In this document: piece after piece, positions 24,863 to 33,324 of the stretch | How positions within the stretch are numbered: position 1 is the first letter of the stretch | Layout of the letters: each line of letters starts with the position of its first letter | Assembly: GCA_963740605.1 (NCBI GenBank) | Contig: CAVUFC010000010.1 | Span: 248,001 to 312,000, forward strand | DNA from: DASSUW01 sp963740605 | GTDB lineage: Bacteria; Actinomycetota; Thermoleophilia; Solirubrobacterales; Solirubrobacteraceae | Length of the DNA: 64,000 bases | Direction of reading: 5' to 3' | Position numbers and translations under genes: made by a program | Notes under the pieces: generated by a model | What the model was told of the DNA's origin: nothing | The model's input: the letters and a program-made list of their open reading frames with translations, nothing else | The model's database searches: none

Positions 24863-25549
24863 CTAACCGCGGGCTTTGATGTCGAGCTCCGCGGCCAGGC
24901 GGCTCAGCGGCATGCCCCAATCCTCCAGAGACGGGGGCGTCGGGATGCCGTAGCCGGAGCCGGCGAGCGAGAAGCGGCCGCGCAGCGCCCACTTGGCGAA
25001 CGTGTCGGCAAAGCGCTCCGGGATCGCCGTGCACGCGCCGACGCCGTCGCTGGGGCCGTTGCACGTCCCCGCCGCGGGGATGCCGGCGTCGAGTTGCGCG
25101 ACCAGCGCGTCGTCGGCGAGCACGAAGTCGATGACGTGGCCGAGCTCGTGCAGGACGACGATGTTGCGGTCGATCGCGCGCTCGCCGTCGAGCTCGCGGA
25201 CGTCGAGTGTGATCAGCGCGTGGTCGCCCACCATGTGGGTCAGTCCGATCGCCTGCTCGGCGCCTGGCGGGTACGCCGAGCGCGGTGCGTTGAGATCGGT
25301 GCGCACCTCGATCATGCCGTCGACCTCGGCGATCAGCCGCTGAGCCTCGGGGCGCGCCGTGGCGATCGCTCCCAGGATCCAGGCCTTGTCGTTCGGCGTG
25401 ACGGCCGGTGCGAACGTCAGCGTGGCGGCGCGGATCGCGGGTGTGACGGTCGGCTCAGCGGTGGCCGAGGCGCGGTGCACGCGCACGGACACCGACAGCA
25501 GCGACGCGACTACGCACAGGGCGATGACGACGGGTGCATAGCGCGACAT
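24863..25549 (-). CDS. Exported zinc metallopeptidase-like protein (gluzincin pattern)
   Basis: 228 aa. An N-terminal helix (YAPVVIALCVVASLLSVSVRV) is a signal anchor. The core has VVLHELGHVIDF (HExxH) and, 40 residues on, PERFADTFAKWAL, whose Glu could be the third ligand, as in gluzincins. Two Cys (GTCNGPS and GACTAI) may form a disulfide. It follows yihY by 9 bp on the same strand with a GGGAGG ribosome site, so the two are co-expressed. The substrate is unknown; such short enzymes are sometimes used for cell-wall or surface processing. Confidence 0.72.
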   Translation of the reverse strand: MSRYAPVVIALCVVASLLSVSVRVHRASATAEPTVTPAIRAATLTFAPAVTPNDKAWILGAIATARPEAQRLIAEVDGMIEVRTDLNAPRSAYPPGAEQAIGLTHMVGDHALITLDVRELDGERAIDRNIVVLHELGHVIDFVLADDALVAQLDAGIPAAGTCNGPSDGVGACTAIPERFADTFAKWALRGRFSLAGSGYGIPTPPSLEDWGMPLSRLAAELDIKARG

Positions 25550-25558
25550 GTCCTCCCA

Positions 25559-26539
25559 TCATCGGCGCGTCGCACCGGAAGGCTGAGCCTCAGCCTCGTC
25601 CTTCGGCGCGCGGCGGTACGGCGCCTGGATCTCCTCGTCCGCGCCGGGGACCCCGGCCTCGAGCTCGCGTGCGCGCTCGGTCTCCGCGTTCAGCTCGGCG
25701 CCGAACAGCACGGCCAGGTTCGTGATCCACATCCACACGAGGAAGGCGATCACGCCGCCAAGCGTGCCGTAGGTCTTGTTGTACGAGCCGAAGTTGCCGA
25801 CGTAGAAGGCGAACGCGGCCGAGGCGACGATCCAGATGAGGACGGCGACGACCGCACCCGGCGACACCCAGCGGAAGTTCTTCTGACGGGCGTTCGGGGC
25901 CGGCCAGAACAGCACGGCGAGCATCACCATCACGACGACGAGCATCACCGGCCACTTGGCGATGTCCCAGGCGGTCACCGCGGTGTCGCCGAGCCCGACG
26001 GCGCTGCCGATCGCCGATGCGACCGGACCGGAGACGATCAGCGACAGCACGACGAGCGCGGCCATCATCACCAGCACGAACGTGACGAGCAGTTGCAGCG
26101 GGCGCAGGATGTAGAACGGGCGGCCCTCCTCGCGCTCGTAGATCGCGTTCGACGCCCGCATGAACGCGCCGACGTAACCGGACGCCGTCCACAGCGCGAC
26201 AGCGACACCGAAGATCAGGCCGAGCAGCGCGCCCGACCGGTTCGAGGAGATCTGCTCGATCGGCCCCTTGAACGTGTCGACGGCGGATGCCGGGCCGAGC
26301 TGCGACACGACGTCGGTGATCACGCGAGTGATAGTCGCCGGGTCCACGACGAGGCCGAGGATCGAGATCAGCGCGATGATGGCCGGGAACACCGAGAGCA
26401 CCGCGTAGTAGGTCAACGCGGCGGCCCAGTCCGTGAGGTTGTCGTGACTGAACTGCTTGCCCGTGCGTTTGAGCGTCCCGAACCACGAGCGCTTGCTCAG
26501 ATCAGTCGGCTTGTCGGGTCCTCTGCGAAAGCGAGCCAT
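25559..26539 (-). CDS. YihY/BrkB family membrane protein
   Basis: 326 aa. The family hallmarks are visible: WFGTLKRTGKQFSHDNLTDWAAALTYYAVLSVFPAIIALIS at the start, LFGVAVALWTASGYVGAFMRASNAIYE in the middle, and FYVGNFGSYNKTYGTLGGVIAFLVWMWITNLAVLFGAELNAE at the end, with six membrane segments. It belongs to the YihY/virulence factor BrkB family (once misnamed RNase BN); the function is not established, with roles in export or complement resistance proposed. ATG 26539 chosen because the family begins close to KRSWFGTLKR. Confidence 0.9.
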   Translation of the reverse strand: MARFRRGPDKPTDLSKRSWFGTLKRTGKQFSHDNLTDWAAALTYYAVLSVFPAIIALISILGLVVDPATITRVITDVVSQLGPASAVDTFKGPIEQISSNRSGALLGLIFGVAVALWTASGYVGAFMRASNAIYEREEGRPFYILRPLQLLVTFVLVMMAALVVLSLIVSGPVASAIGSAVGLGDTAVTAWDIAKWPVMLVVVMVMLAVLFWPAPNARQKNFRWVSPGAVVAVLIWIVASAAFAFYVGNFGSYNKTYGTLGGVIAFLVWMWITNLAVLFGAELNAETERARELEAGVPGADEEIQAPYRRAPKDEAEAQPSGATRR

Positions 26540-26576
26540 GGGGAAGAGGTTTCCCGCATCGCGCCGATCTGAACAC

Positions 26577-28211
26577 TCAGACGCGCGCCAGGTTCGCCGA
26601 CCAGCCCCCCTCGTAGGCGTGCGCCTCGCCGTCGGCGACAACCACGATGCGGTCCGCGATGCGATCGAGGAAATAGCGGTCGTGCGACACCGCCACGACG
26701 GTGCCGTCGTAGTGCTCGAGCGCGTTCTCGAGCGCCTCGATCGACTCGATGTCGAGATGGTTGGTCGGCTCGTCGAGCAGCAGGCAGTTCGGCGCGTCCT
26801 CCATCAGCAACAGGAACGCGAGCCGCGTGCGCTCACCGCCGCTGAGCGTGCGGACCGGGCGACGTACCTGCTCATAGTCGAACAGGAACGCCATCAGCCG
26901 TCGCACAGCGGTGTCCTCGGCCATCGAGCGGCCGGCGCGCAGCACGTCGATCACGGGCGCCTCGAGCGGCAGCCCGCCGGCCGCCTGTGACAGGTAGCCG
27001 ACCTCGATCCCGGAGCCGATCCAGCGTTCCCCGCCGGCCGGCTCCAGGGTGCCGCCGAGCGTGCGCAGGAGCGCGGTCTTGCCGGCGCCGTTCGGGCCGA
27101 CCACACCGACGCGCTCACCGCGCATGATCGTGAGCTCGACGTCGAGCAGGACCGGGTCGCCGGGATCGAACGCGACGTCGGCGGCCTCGAGCGCGATCAC
27201 CCGCTGGCCGCCGCGGACGGCGCTGCGGAAGCCGAGCGCCATCTTGCGGCGCTCGAGCACTGGGCGATCGACCTTCTCCATCTTGTCGATCTGCATCTGC
27301 TTGACGCGGGCCTGCTTGGCCGCGCGCTCGTTGACCGTGATGTGCGCCCAGTGGCGGAACCGGCGGACCGCCTCCTCCAGACGCGCGATCTCCTTCTGCT
27401 GCGTGACGTACTGCTGCTGTTGCTTGGAGAGCTCGAGCTGGCGGGCGACCGCGTAGGCGCTGTAGCCGCCGGGCCAGATGCGGATGCGGCCGCGGTCGAG
27501 CTCGGCGATCGCGCCGACGCAGGCGTCGAGCAGATGGCGGTCGTGCGAGACCATCAGCACAGCGCCGTCGAAGTCGTCGACGATCCGCTCGAGCTGGTCG
27601 CGCCGGTGCATGTCCAGGTGCGCCTCGGGCTCGTCGAGCATCAGCACGTCCGGCCGCCGCGCGAGGCAGGCCGCGAGCGCGACGAGCTTCCGCTGGCCGC
27701 CGCTCAGCTCGCTGGTCGGCATCGCGAGCATCTCCTCCGTGACGCCGAGGTCGTCGAGCAGCGTCCGCGCCTCGCCCTCGGCGCGGTCGCCGCCCTGCTC
27801 GGCCCACTGAGCGAGCAGCCGCTCCTGGTGGGCGAGCGCGCGGCCGATCGCGTCGAGATCGGCGGCGAGCGCCGGGTCGGCGAGCCGGCGCTCGACCGCG
27901 TGCAGCTGTTCCTCGAGCTCGGCCAGCTCAGGGCGGGCCGCGAAGACCCAGGCGAGCGGCGTGCGCTCGTCGCCATGCACGTGCTGGGGCAGGAACGCGT
28001 GCACGAGCCCGCGGCGGCGCGTCACCGTGCCGCCGTCCGCCTCCTCGAGGCCGGCGAGGATCGCGAGCAGCGTCGACTTGCCTCCGCCGTTGGGGCCGAG
28101 CACGCCGACGCGCATGCCGTCGGCGAGCTCGAGGTCGAGCCCGTCGAGGATCAGGCGGCCGCCGAACGACTTCTTGATGACGCGCGCGGAGAGGAGCGGG
28201 ACGCTTGCCAT
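26577..28211 (-). CDS. ABC-F family ATP-binding protein
   Basis: 544 aa with two ABC ATPase domains and no membrane segment. The first has GPNGGGKSTLLAIL (Walker A), TSELSGGQRKLVALA (signature) and LMLDEPEAHLD (Walker B); the second has GPNGAGKTALLRTL, RTLSGGERTRLAFL and LLLDEPTNHLDI. The linker between (SKQQQQYVTQQKEIARLEEAVRRFR) is the P-site tRNA-interaction motif region of ribosome-associated ABC-F proteins. They act on the ribosome in translation or antibiotic protection; which is not clear here. ATG 28211 is used since it is just upstream of the family start (VPLLSARVIKKSFGG). Confidence 0.88.
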   Translation of the reverse strand: MASVPLLSARVIKKSFGGRLILDGLDLELADGMRVGVLGPNGGGKSTLLAILAGLEEADGGTVTRRRGLVHAFLPQHVHGDERTPLAWVFAARPELAELEEQLHAVERRLADPALAADLDAIGRALAHQERLLAQWAEQGGDRAEGEARTLLDDLGVTEEMLAMPTSELSGGQRKLVALAACLARRPDVLMLDEPEAHLDMHRRDQLERIVDDFDGAVLMVSHDRHLLDACVGAIAELDRGRIRIWPGGYSAYAVARQLELSKQQQQYVTQQKEIARLEEAVRRFRHWAHITVNERAAKQARVKQMQIDKMEKVDRPVLERRKMALGFRSAVRGGQRVIALEAADVAFDPGDPVLLDVELTIMRGERVGVVGPNGAGKTALLRTLGGTLEPAGGERWIGSGIEVGYLSQAAGGLPLEAPVIDVLRAGRSMAEDTAVRRLMAFLFDYEQVRRPVRTLSGGERTRLAFLLLMEDAPNCLLLDEPTNHLDIESIEALENALEHYDGTVVAVSHDRYFLDRIADRIVVVADGEAHAYEGGWSANLARV

Positions 28212-28221
28212 GGGAGACGGG

Positions 28222-28227
28222 TACGTT
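28222..28227 (+). promoter_or_regulatory. Leaderless -10 element of the dehydrogenase gene
   Basis: TACGTT ends 6 nt before the ATG at 28234, in the 22-bp gap between two divergent starts. No ribosome-binding site is seen. Confidence 0.4.
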
Positions 28228-28233
28228 CGCACC

Positions 28234-29118
28234 ATGCAACCTGTCGTGCACGTGGCGCCCGAGTCCGATCGCGCCATCGAGGAGGCCGTAACCGCGGCCG
28301 GTGGCCAAATCGGGCCACTGGAGGACGCCGTCGTACTCGTCTGGTTGGATTCGAACCCGGACTCGTTCCCGGAGTCGCTTCCGGACGGCGTTCGCTGGGT
28401 GCAGCTGCCGTCAGCGGGTGTGGAGAGCTGGCTCGGGCGGATCGACCGCGAGCGGGTCTGGACCTCGGCCGCGGGCGCCTACGGGCTGCCGGTCGCCGAG
28501 CACGCGCTGGCGCTGATGCTCGCCGGCGCGCGCCGGCTGCCGGACTGCGCGCGGGCGGACACCTGGACGGAGCCGCCTGCGCGGCCGCTCGACGGCTCGA
28601 CGGTGGCGATCGTCGGCGCCGGAGGGATCGGGCGGGCGCTGATCGCGCTGCTCGCGCCGCTCGATGTCGAGGTCCTCGCGGTGACCCGCCGCGGCCATGA
28701 CGGGACGCTGCCCGCCTCACGCCTGCCCGAGGTCCTGCCGGTCGCCCACCACGTCGTCATCGCCGCGCCCGCGACGCCGGACACACGCCACATCATCGGC
28801 GCCGCTGAGCTCGACGCCATGCGCGATGACGCGTGGCTGGTGAACGTCGCCCGCGGCACGCTGGTCGACACCGACGCGCTGGTGGCGGCGTTGGCCGCCG
28901 GCTCGATCGCCGGCGCGGCGCTCGACGTGACCGACCCTGAACCGCTCCCCGACGGCCACCCCCTGTGGAGCGAGCCGCGCGCGCTGATCACACCCCACAT
29001 CGCCAACCCGGCGGCGACGCTACGGCATTACCTGGCGCGACACGTGGGCGAGAACGTCGCGCGCTTCGGGCGTGGCGAAGAACTGCTCGCGGTGATCGAT
29101 CCCGACGCGGGGTACTAG
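28234..29118 (+). CDS. D-isomer-specific 2-hydroxyacid dehydrogenase family protein
   Basis: 294 aa. Residues 1-90 and the C-terminal end form the catalytic domain (VQLPSAGVESW; the GLPVAEHALALMLAGARR helix). Residues 100-250 are the Rossmann domain: VAIVGAGGIGRALIALLAPL (GxGxxG), then LVNVARGTLVDTDAL with the Arg of the active site and ITPHIANPA with the catalytic His. The Glu of DPEPL is present. Substrates of the family vary (glyoxylate, phosphoglycerate, others); the short length suggests a glyoxylate/hydroxypyruvate-type enzyme, but that is a guess. Confidence 0.85.
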   Translation: MQPVVHVAPESDRAIEEAVTAAGGQIGPLEDAVVLVWLDSNPDSFPESLPDGVRWVQLPSAGVESWLGRIDRERVWTSAAGAYGLPVAEHALALMLAGARRLPDCARADTWTEPPARPLDGSTVAIVGAGGIGRALIALLAPLDVEVLAVTRRGHDGTLPASRLPEVLPVAHHVVIAAPATPDTRHIIGAAELDAMRDDAWLVNVARGTLVDTDALVAALAAGSIAGAALDVTDPEPLPDGHPLWSEPRALITPHIANPAATLRHYLARHVGENVARFGRGEELLAVIDPDAGY

Positions 29119-29124
29119 GTCGAG

Positions 29125-29526
29125 ATGCTCAAGGAGTTCCGCACCTTCATCCTGCGCGGCAACGCGATCGACCTGGCGGTCGCGGTCGTGATCGGGGCCG
29201 CCTTCGGCGCCGTGATCAGCTCTCTGGTGCAGGACATCATCACCCCGATCATCTCGATCATCTTCGGGAAGCCCGGCTTCGAGGATCTGACGATCACGAT
29301 CAACGACGCGGTGATCCGCTACGGGGCGTTCCTGAACGCGGTGTTCACGCTGATCCTGGTCGGCGCGGCGATCTTCTTTCTGGTCGTCAAGCCGGTGAAC
29401 TACCTGATGGCGCGCCGCAAGGCCGGCGAGGAGCCCCCGCCCGAGGCGGTGCCGGAGGACATCGTGCTGCTGGGCGAGATCCGCGATCTGCTTCAGTCGG
29501 GCGTCACACCGTCACGGCCGACGTAG
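29125..29526 (+). CDS. mscL: Large-conductance mechanosensitive channel MscL
   Basis: 133 aa, the usual length. MLKEFRTFILRGNAIDLAVAVVIG is the amphipathic N-helix and first membrane helix; NAIDLAVAVVIGAAFG is the family signature. A second membrane helix (AVFTLILVGAAIFFLVVKPVN) is followed by the cytoplasmic LLGEIRDLLQ helix bundle. It releases solutes on hypo-osmotic shock. It starts 6 bp after the dehydrogenase gene and is probably in its operon; its last 34 bp overlap the convergent cupin gene. Confidence 0.93.
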   Translation: MLKEFRTFILRGNAIDLAVAVVIGAAFGAVISSLVQDIITPIISIIFGKPGFEDLTITINDAVIRYGAFLNAVFTLILVGAAIFFLVVKPVNYLMARRKAGEEPPPEAVPEDIVLLGEIRDLLQSGVTPSRPT

Positions 29527-29870
29527 CCGTCCGCGCCGCCGACGCAGAAATACGTGGCCTGGGCGGCGTCGGACGTGTTGCGCAGCGAGCGCATCGTCCC
29601 GGGGCCGACGCGCGCCAGCCCGCCCGGTCCAAGCGTGTGCGTCGCGCCGTCGAGGTCGATCTCGATCTCCCCTTCGAGCACCAGGTACAGCTCCTCCTGG
29701 CGCTCGTGCGAGTGCCTGGGCGTGACCCACGACGGCGGCAGCACGATCGCGTTCACCCCGAACGCGGTGATGCCCATCGGCCCGCGGACTTTCCGGAAGC
29801 CCGGGCCCTCGCCGAGATCGTCGATGGACGAAACCGCCCAGCCGTCGCCATTTATCGGCTCCTTCGCCAT
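29493..29870 (-). CDS. Small cupin domain protein
   Basis: 125 aa, one cupin barrel. The first motif is TPRHSHERQEELYLVLEGE (His, His, Glu ligands) and the second is GTMRSLRNTSDAAQ, in which the usual His is Arg, so metal binding may be weaker or different. YFCVGGADGYVG ends the barrel. Likely a sensor or enzyme of small molecules; nothing further can be said. The ATG at 29870 is preceded by TAGTAT 8 nt upstream and no ribosome site, and it faces the otsB promoter in a 20-bp gap. Confidence 0.8.
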   Translation of the reverse strand: MAKEPINGDGWAVSSIDDLGEGPGFRKVRGPMGITAFGVNAIVLPPSWVTPRHSHERQEELYLVLEGEIEIDLDGATHTLGPGGLARVGPGTMRSLRNTSDAAQATYFCVGGADGYVGRDGVTPD

Positions 29871-29877
29871 CGGGCGG

Positions 29878-29884
29878 CATACTA
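29878..29884. promoter_or_regulatory. Overlapping bidirectional -10 elements (cupin / otsB)
   Basis: CATACT (29878-29883) reads toward the GTG of otsB at 29891 with 7 nt between. TAGTAT, on the other strand at 29884-29879, reads toward the cupin ATG at 29870 with 8 nt between. The two boxes share the same base pairs and both mRNAs would be leaderless. Confidence 0.45.
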
Positions 29885-29890
29885 GTCCGC

Positions 29891-30697
29891 GTGCCGGGCC
29901 CGACCGGAACCCTCGAGGAGATCCTGCAGCCGCTGAAGGCCGAGCCGAAGCGGTCGGCGATCCTGCTCGACGTGGACGGCGTTCTCGCCCCGATCGTCCA
30001 GCACCCGGACGACGCGCACATGCCCGAGAGCACGCGACGGCCGCTGATCGAGGTCGCCAAGCGCTACGGCGTCGTCGCCTGCGTCTCGGGCCGGCGGGCG
30101 TCGGACGCACGGCGGATCGTGTCGCTGGGCTCGATCGCCTACCTCGGCTCGCACGGGTCGGAGGTCCTGCGGCCGGGCGCGATCGCGCCGGAGGTCGACC
30201 GCGAGCTGGCGGCATGGACGCGGCGCGTGCAGGCGTTCGCCAACGAGGCGTTCGACGAGCCGCTGCGGCGGCTGCGCGTCCGGCTCGAGGACAAGGAGGC
30301 GATCGCCGCCCTGCACTGGCGCGGCGTGCCCGACGAAGAGGGGGCGCAGGCCGCGATCGAGTCGGTCGCCAAGCGCGCCGAGGAAGCCGGCTTCACCGTC
30401 CACTGGGGCCGCAAGGTGCTCGAGATCCGGCCGCCGGTGCGAATCGACAAGGGCGCCGGCGTCGTGCAGCTACTGCGCGACCGCGACCTCGCCGCCGCGC
30501 TCTACGCCGGCGACGACACGACCGACCTCGACGCCTTCCGCGGCCTGACCGAGCTCGTCGACGACGGGCGGCTCGGCACCGCGGTGCGCGTCGGCGTCCG
30601 CTCCGACGAGGGGCCATCGGCGCTGGCCCAGGAGGCCGACGTGATGGTGGAGGGCACGGACGGGGTGCGCGACATGCTTCAGGCCCTGCTCGACTAG
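29891..30697 (+). CDS. otsB: Trehalose-6-phosphate phosphatase
   Basis: 268 aa, haloacid dehalogenase fold. LLDVDGVLAPI supplies the nucleophile Asp and the acid/base Asp (DxDxT variant DVDG). VSGRRASDARR is motif II region, EIRPP-VRIDKGAGV supplies the motif III Lys, and LYAGDDTTDLDAFRGL is motif IV. These are the hallmarks of OtsB, which removes phosphate from trehalose 6-phosphate, the last step of stress-protectant synthesis. No otsA is in the window. The start is a GTG, leaderless as judged by the -10 box. Confidence 0.88.
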   Translation: MPGPTGTLEEILQPLKAEPKRSAILLDVDGVLAPIVQHPDDAHMPESTRRPLIEVAKRYGVVACVSGRRASDARRIVSLGSIAYLGSHGSEVLRPGAIAPEVDRELAAWTRRVQAFANEAFDEPLRRLRVRLEDKEAIAALHWRGVPDEEGAQAAIESVAKRAEEAGFTVHWGRKVLEIRPPVRIDKGAGVVQLLRDRDLAAALYAGDDTTDLDAFRGLTELVDDGRLGTAVRVGVRSDEGPSALAQEADVMVEGTDGVRDMLQALLD

Positions 30698-30741
30698 CGT
30701 CGTGATTCGCGAGTTCGGCGTCACCGGGGTGGATACCGGGT

Positions 30742-30813
30742 CGTGCCTGCCGGTGCACGGCAGGCGCGCGCATACCGGTGGTACGTATGCGCCTGCCGGG
30801 TGCCGGCAGGCGC
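30742..30813. repeat. Tandem palindromic repeat (three overlapping hairpins)
   Basis: Hairpin 1: 30742-30752 pairs with 30758-30768 (core GCCTGCCG/CGGCAGGC, 5-nt loop). Hairpin 2: GCGCATAC (30768-30775) with GTATGCGC (30785-30792). Hairpin 3: GCGCCTGCCGG (30789-30799) with CCGGCAGGCGC (30803-30813), 11 bp perfect with a 3-nt loop. Hairpins 1 and 3 are copies, so the block is a tandem direct repeat of a palindrome. It lies after the otsB stop and may also end its transcript. Confidence 0.65.
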
Positions 30814-30829
30814 GGGCCGGCGCCGCCCA

Positions 30830-31375
30830 GTGGCGTCGAAATCGCGGATCCCGGCGCTAGTGCGGTTCGGAGACTTCCTCCGCATGACGGTCCTGCTGAG
30901 CGCCGGCGCGGCGACGCTGCTGGCCGCGCTGACCGTCATCGGGCTCTCGCAGGAGTACGACTCGACGCTCGTCCTGTTCAGCGCGTTCTGGTGGGGCGGC
31001 TCCGTGCTGATCGGGATCTGGCTCGGGCGCCGCAACGAGACGTCCCCGCCGATCCGGCGGTTGCTCTTGAACGCCCGCTCGCAGACGACGTTGCCCGAGC
31101 TGCGGCCGGGGCTGACCCTGCTCAACCGGTTGTGGCCGCTGCTGTTCGCCACCCTCGGCGCCGCGCTCCTCAGCGTGTTCGAGCCGCAGGTCTCCGGAGT
31201 CGCCGCGGGCTTCACGATCATCTGGGCGCTCGCGTGGCGGCGCCAGTCCGGCGCGGTCGCGGCGATCGAGGAGCGCGACGGCGTGCGCTTCTACATCGAC
31301 CGGACGTCGCCCCTGCACCCGATCCAGCTGATCCGCACGCCGGGCTTCGGCGGCACGTTCCTCCAGCACCCGTAG
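30830..31375 (+). CDS. Small membrane protein of unknown function
   Basis: About 181 aa from GTG 30830 (GTG 30860 or ATG 30884 are alternatives). Two membrane segments near the N-terminus (VLLSAGAATLLAALTVIGL and LVLFSAFWWGGSVLIGIWLG) and two more in the middle (LLNRLWPLLFATLGAALL, SGVAAGFTIIWALAW), with a cytoplasmic C-terminal part (AAIEERDGVRFYIDRTSPLHPIQLIRTPGFGG). No family is recognised. It is flanked by palindromic elements that share GCGCATACCG. Confidence 0.65.
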   Translation: MASKSRIPALVRFGDFLRMTVLLSAGAATLLAALTVIGLSQEYDSTLVLFSAFWWGGSVLIGIWLGRRNETSPPIRRLLLNARSQTTLPELRPGLTLLNRLWPLLFATLGAALLSVFEPQVSGVAAGFTIIWALAWRRQSGAVAAIEERDGVRFYIDRTSPLHPIQLIRTPGFGGTFLQHP

Positions 31376-31412
31376 GGACGAACTTCGGCCTTGATCGGCC
31401 GCGCGCGAGATC

Positions 31413-31453
31413 GGTGTCGGATTACCCGCGCATACCGAGGGTTTCCCGACACC
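31413..31453. terminator. Hairpin between convergent genes
   Basis: GGTGTCGG (31413-31420) pairs with CCGACACC (31446-31453); after a 3/3 internal loop, ACCC pairs with GGGT. The loop holds GCGCATACCG, also found at 30768-30777. It sits between two convergent stop codons and may end both transcripts, though no U tract follows. Confidence 0.45.
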
Positions 31454-31546
31454 AAGGCGCACAGACGCTCGGTCTGACCGCGCTGGCCCACAGCCTCGCC
31501 GCGCCACCCGGCCGCAGTTGGCCGAGACGGCACGCGTCCGCGACGA

Positions 31547-33295
31547 TCAGCGGGCGCGCTTGCGCAGCGGCGCGAAGTCCTTCCACGTGCGCGTGTTGGC
31601 GACCTGCCCGGCGGTCAGCCAGCCGCGCCGCGCGGTCGCGATGCCGTAGCGCAGCACGTCGAACTCGTCGGTCGAGTGGGCGTCGGAGTCCACCAGGATC
31701 AGGACGCCGGCCTCGGCAGCGGCGCGGGCGTGGATCTCGTTGAGGTCGCGCCGGTTCGGTGAGCCATTGATCTCGATCATCGTGCCGGTGCGCGCCGCGG
31801 CCTCGATCACCCGTTCGATGTCGAGCCCGTACGGGGCGCGCTTCTCGATCTTGCGCCCGGTCGGGTGGCCGATGGCGTCGACGAGCCGGTGCTCGATCGC
31901 CGCGACCATGCGGTCGGTCATCTCCTTCGTCCCCATCTGGAACGAGGTGTGGACCGACGCGATCACCCAGTCCAGCTGCTCGAGCAGCGCGTCGTCATAG
32001 TCGAGCGAGCCGTCCGGGAGGATGTTGCATTCGGTCCCGATCAGCAGCTGCAGGCCGTCCAGCGAGTCGTTCAACGCGTGGATCTCGTCGATGCGGGCGC
32101 GCAGCGCGTCGGGCGTGACGTGGTCGCCGAAACCGTGGGTTGCCGAGTGGTCGGTGATCGCGAGGTACTCCAACCCGCGCGACAGAGCGGCCGCCGCCAT
32201 CTCCTCCGCAGTCGCGGTGCCGTCGGACAGCGTCGTGTGGGAGTGCAGATCGCCGCGCAGATCGCGCGTCTCGATGAGGTCCGGCAGCCCGCCGCCGGCC
32301 GGCGTCGCGGCCTCGAGCTCGCCGCGGCCCTCGCGCAGCTCGGGCGGGATCCAGTCGAGCCCGAGCGTCGCGTAGACCTCCTCCTCGGTCGCGCAGCGGG
32401 TCGTCTCGCCCGTCGCGTCGTCGAGGATCCCGTACTCGGAGACGTGCAGGCCGCGGCGCACGGCCGACTCGCGCAGCGACACGTTGTGCGCCTTGGAGCC
32501 GGTGAAGTGCTGCAGGACGTTGCCGAACTGATCGGGTTCGACGACGCGCAGGTCGACCTTCATGCCGGTGTGGGTCACCACCCGCGCGCCCGCCTCGCCG
32601 GACTGCGAGACCGACTCCACGAGTGGCAGCTCGGTCAGCGCCTTGGACAGCGCGACCGGGTCGGAGGCGGTGGCGATGATGTCCAGGTCCTTGACCGAAT
32701 CGGCCCAGCGCCGCAGCGAGCCGGCGACCTCGACGCGATCCGCCGCCGGGTGGGCGCGCAGCGCCTCCGCGATCTCGCCGGCGACGCCCAGCGCGCGCGA
32801 GAGCACGACACGCGGCGCCGGCTTCCCGTCGCCCTCGTCGTGGTCGGCCAGCACCTGCTTGAGGTTCTCCTCGGCCTTGGCGCCGAAGCCGCGCAGCTCG
32901 CGCAACCGGCCGTCCTCGACCGCGGCCCGCAACGCGTCGAGCGAGTCGACGCCGAGCTCGTCGTACAGGCGTCGCGCTCGCTTCGGCCCGAAGCCCGGCA
33001 GGTGCATGACCGACACGAGCCCGACCGGGATCTTGGCGCGCAGCTTGAGCGCGGCGGGGATGTCGCCGGTCTCGTCGAGCGCGATCAGCTTCTCCTCGAG
33101 CGTCTTGCCGATGTTCGGCAGCTCGGTGACCTTGCCCTCGCGCGCGAGCGCGGCGACCGACACCGCCGAGTCGCGCACCGTGCGCGCCGCGTTTCGGTAC
33201 GCGATCACCCGGTACTGGACGGCCCCGTCGAGCTCGTAGAGGTCGGCCAGCTCCTCAAAGGCGGCAGCGATCTGGGCGTTGGTCAGGTCGGCCAC
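31547..33295 (-). CDS. polX: DNA polymerase/3'-5' exonuclease PolX
   Basis: 582 aa. Residues 1-140 are the helix-hairpin-helix lyase-like region (LPNIGKTLEEKLIALD, HLPGFGPKRARRLYDELG). Residues 160-320 are the polymerase-beta palm, with EVAGSLRRWADSVKDLDII (two catalytic Asp in DxD) and MKVDLRVV (third). Residues 340-582 are the PHP exonuclease: GDLHSHTTLSDG, AITDHS, IGTECNILPDG and VDSDAHS carry the metal-binding His/Asp. PolX works in base-excision repair and double-strand-end filling. The start is GTG 33295. Confidence 0.92.
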   Translation of the reverse strand: MADLTNAQIAAAFEELADLYELDGAVQYRVIAYRNAARTVRDSAVSVAALAREGKVTELPNIGKTLEEKLIALDETGDIPAALKLRAKIPVGLVSVMHLPGFGPKRARRLYDELGVDSLDALRAAVEDGRLRELRGFGAKAEENLKQVLADHDEGDGKPAPRVVLSRALGVAGEIAEALRAHPAADRVEVAGSLRRWADSVKDLDIIATASDPVALSKALTELPLVESVSQSGEAGARVVTHTGMKVDLRVVEPDQFGNVLQHFTGSKAHNVSLRESAVRRGLHVSEYGILDDATGETTRCATEEEVYATLGLDWIPPELREGRGELEAATPAGGGLPDLIETRDLRGDLHSHTTLSDGTATAEEMAAAALSRGLEYLAITDHSATHGFGDHVTPDALRARIDEIHALNDSLDGLQLLIGTECNILPDGSLDYDDALLEQLDWVIASVHTSFQMGTKEMTDRMVAAIEHRLVDAIGHPTGRKIEKRAPYGLDIERVIEAAARTGTMIEINGSPNRRDLNEIHARAAAEAGVLILVDSDAHSTDEFDVLRYGIATARRGWLTAGQVANTRTWKDFAPLRKRAR

Positions 33296-33302
33296 GGACC
33301 CG

Positions 33303-33309
33303 TAGGCTA
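33303..33309. promoter_or_regulatory. Overlapping bidirectional -10 elements (polX / SpoIIM-like gene)
   Basis: TAGCCT on the minus strand (33309-33304) is 8 nt before the polX GTG. TAGGCT on the plus strand (33303-33308) reads to the ATG at 33325 with a short leader. The two boxes share base pairs within a 29-bp divergent gap. Confidence 0.4.
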
Positions 33310-33324
33310 ATCGCCTCCGCCGAT

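Noticed and set aside
23537..26572. Very long plus-strand open frame over the MFS, metallopeptidase and yihY genes
   Set aside because: Antisense shadow of three well-supported minus-strand genes; Arg/Asp/Glu-rich composition and no domain, as usual in high-GC DNA.
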